Source: Chryseobacterium sp. JM1 (GTDB taxonomy: Bacteria > Bacteroidota > Bacteroidia > Flavobacteriales > Weeksellaceae). Taken from it: 64,000 nucleotides of DNA. Every line of letters starts with the position of its first letter. Position 1 is the first letter of the stretch. Below the pieces are notes generated by a model. That model had not been told where the DNA came from and made no database searches. It worked only from the letters and a program-made list of their open reading frames with translations. A program made the position numbers and the translations under genes. Where the stretch lies: assembly GCF_000737715.1 (NCBI RefSeq), contig NZ_JPRN01000017.1, positions 17,068 through 81,067 of the forward strand, in the 5' to 3' direction. This document shows positions 62,998 through 64,000 of this stretch, piece by piece.

Positions 62998-63862
62998 TTT
63001 TATCTTTTTTTATCTGATTACACTCCTACTCTTTTTTTCTTGTCACAAAAAGGAGAAGACTTATATTGAAACCATTGCTGTAAACGATGTTCAGCTCCCT
63101 AAAGCAAAACCCGGCGACTGGAGATATTCGCGGGACGAAAAGTTTCAGACTTTCGACGATTTTCAGAAGCTCAAGAAAATAAAACCGGAACCGGGGAAAA
63201 ATACAATTTATCTTCAACCGATTGGAGAATTCAATGAATTACAGAAAAAGGAAATAGAACTTACCCGTGAGTATTTAAGCAAATATTTTCAACTGCAAAC
63301 CAAGGTTCTTCCCGTTTTATCCAATACTATCTTCCCAAAGGCTGCGAGAAGAATTTTCAAAGATGGTCAGGAGCAGATTTTGGCAGGCTATGTTCTGGAC
63401 AGTATCCTCATCAAACGAGAACCTAAAGACGCCGTAGTCTTCATGGGAATCACGGAAAAAGATCTTTATCCAAGACCTGAATGGAATTATGTTTTCGGCA
63501 TCGCATCGTATCAGGACGGTGTGGGCGTAACGTCTATGTACAGATTTGCCAATGGAGGCCTGGCAGATTCTAATTTTAATGAAAGTCTAGAAAGATTAAT
63601 CAAAGTAAGTTCGCACGAGATCGGGCATATGTTTGGGCTCAACCATTGTCTAAACGCGAACTGTGTGATGAACGGAACCAATACACTTCCCGAAACTGAT
63701 TTCCACTTTGCAAGAGCATGTTCTCTCTGTCAGCAAAAATTGAATTCAAGCATTCAGTATGTTCCTAAGAAACGGCTTGAGGATCTGAAGCATTTCTTTG
63801 AAAAACAGCATTTAAATTCTGAGCTTTCCCGGGCTGAGCAGGATCTTCAACTTTTGAAATAA
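62978..63862 (+). CDS. Archaemetzincin-like zinc protease, lipoprotein
   Basis: A 294-residue lipoprotein (Cys22 in LLLFFSC). The zinc site SSHEIGHMFGLNHC (His213, Glu214, His217, His223) is followed by the Cys set CVMNG and CSLCQQKL, the hallmark of archaemetzincins. These are uncommon in bacteria. The start ATG 62978 overlaps the SixA-like stop by 20 nt; an upstream in-frame GTG-type start at 62945 is less likely because it lengthens the signal sequence. Confidence 0.9.
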   Translation: MNQGKYNFIFFYLITLLLFFSCHKKEKTYIETIAVNDVQLPKAKPGDWRYSRDEKFQTFDDFQKLKKIKPEPGKNTIYLQPIGEFNELQKKEIELTREYLSKYFQLQTKVLPVLSNTIFPKAARRIFKDGQEQILAGYVLDSILIKREPKDAVVFMGITEKDLYPRPEWNYVFGIASYQDGVGVTSMYRFANGGLADSNFNESLERLIKVSSHEIGHMFGLNHCLNANCVMNGTNTLPETDFHFARACSLCQQKLNSSIQYVPKKRLEDLKHFFEKQHLNSELSRAEQDLQLLK

Positions 63863-63883
63863 TCTTTTCTTTATACAATATCG

Positions 63884-63944
63884 TCTATAGGTTTTGGCTA
63901 AAGCCGGATTCTACCAATCTATAGGTGTAAACGGGCTAAAGCCC
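63884..63944. repeat. Dispersed GGCTAAAGCC palindrome repeat, two copies
   Basis: TCTATAGG followed shortly by GGCTAAAGCC at 63884-63905, and again TCTATAGG then GGGCTAAAGCCC at 63918-63944. The core is palindromic. It looks like the REP-like intergenic repeat I associate with Chryseobacterium genomes; genome-wide copies cannot be checked here. Confidence 0.7.
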
Positions 63945-64000
63945 AATGTCATTAAGTTAAGAATCAATTACAGGCTATCTTTGTGATTTTTAGTAATTAT

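Noticed and set aside
1..64000. CRISPR arrays, rRNA genes, insertion sequences or prophage genes
   Set aside because: No regularly spaced repeats, rRNA sequence, transposase or phage structural genes were found on either strand.

Overview
The window comes from a low-GC member of the Bacteroidota, most probably Chryseobacterium or a close Weeksellaceae relative. This rests on two proteins with type IX secretion (Por) C-terminal tails, a fused CcoNO oxidase subunit, a short NuoG without the molybdopterin domain, TAnnTTTG-type -7 promoter boxes, absence of Shine-Dalgarno sites, and two small Cys-rich peptides with the Chryseobacterium-type double-glycine leader. The genus call is an inference from gene content.

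Layout. 1-10.5 kb: end of a duplicated-domain secreted protein, a metallo-beta-lactamase-fold hydrolase (minus strand), a TonB-type outer-membrane receptor, catalase, a stand-alone CcoNO cytochrome oxidase fusion, a GG-leader peptide, a delta-60-repeat T9SS cargo protein and a small Pro-rich exported protein. 11.3-17.8 kb: a very AT-rich island bounded by a 22-bp direct repeat of the 3' end of a CAT-anticodon tRNA gene. It carries a tightly packed minus-strand operon of a C5-cytosine DNA methyltransferase, a 713-aa protein with two GHKL ATPase modules (MORC/Hsp90-like and histidine-kinase-like), a REC-like receiver protein and a caspase/CHAT-like protein, plus small unknown genes and no visible integrase. 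This is my best candidate for an undescribed system, probably anti-phage.

17.9-29 kb: core genes (methylmalonyl-CoA epimerase, rbfA, a LolC/E-like permease, aroE, a DUF349 protein, ribD, a YigZ protein, a zinc metallopeptidase, a GNAT-like protein), a T9SS-secreted endonuclease I and a second GG-leader peptide. 29-45 kb: the complete NADH dehydrogenase operon nuoA-N. It is interrupted between nuoF and nuoG by an outer-membrane-protein-like gene and by an AT-rich two-gene cassette encoding an AAA/ABC-type ATPase and a small TOPRIM-like protein. This looks like a split OLD/PARIS-type defence module riding on a respiratory operon. Several nuo spacers are low-complexity, imperfectly self-complementary repeats.

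45-64 kb: a large TonB-dependent receptor with a palindrome spanning its promoter and start codon, a GAF-like protein, a putative operon of an HD-PycTM (Pycsar effector-like) fusion and a bestrophin channel, a divergent giant lipoprotein joining a metallophosphoesterase to an outer-membrane barrel, a minus-strand housekeeping block (ruvX-def-DUF5606, then mazG-FUSC-lipoprotein), a SixA-like phosphatase and an archaemetzincin-like lipoprotein. All calls come from reading the sequence; no database search was run.
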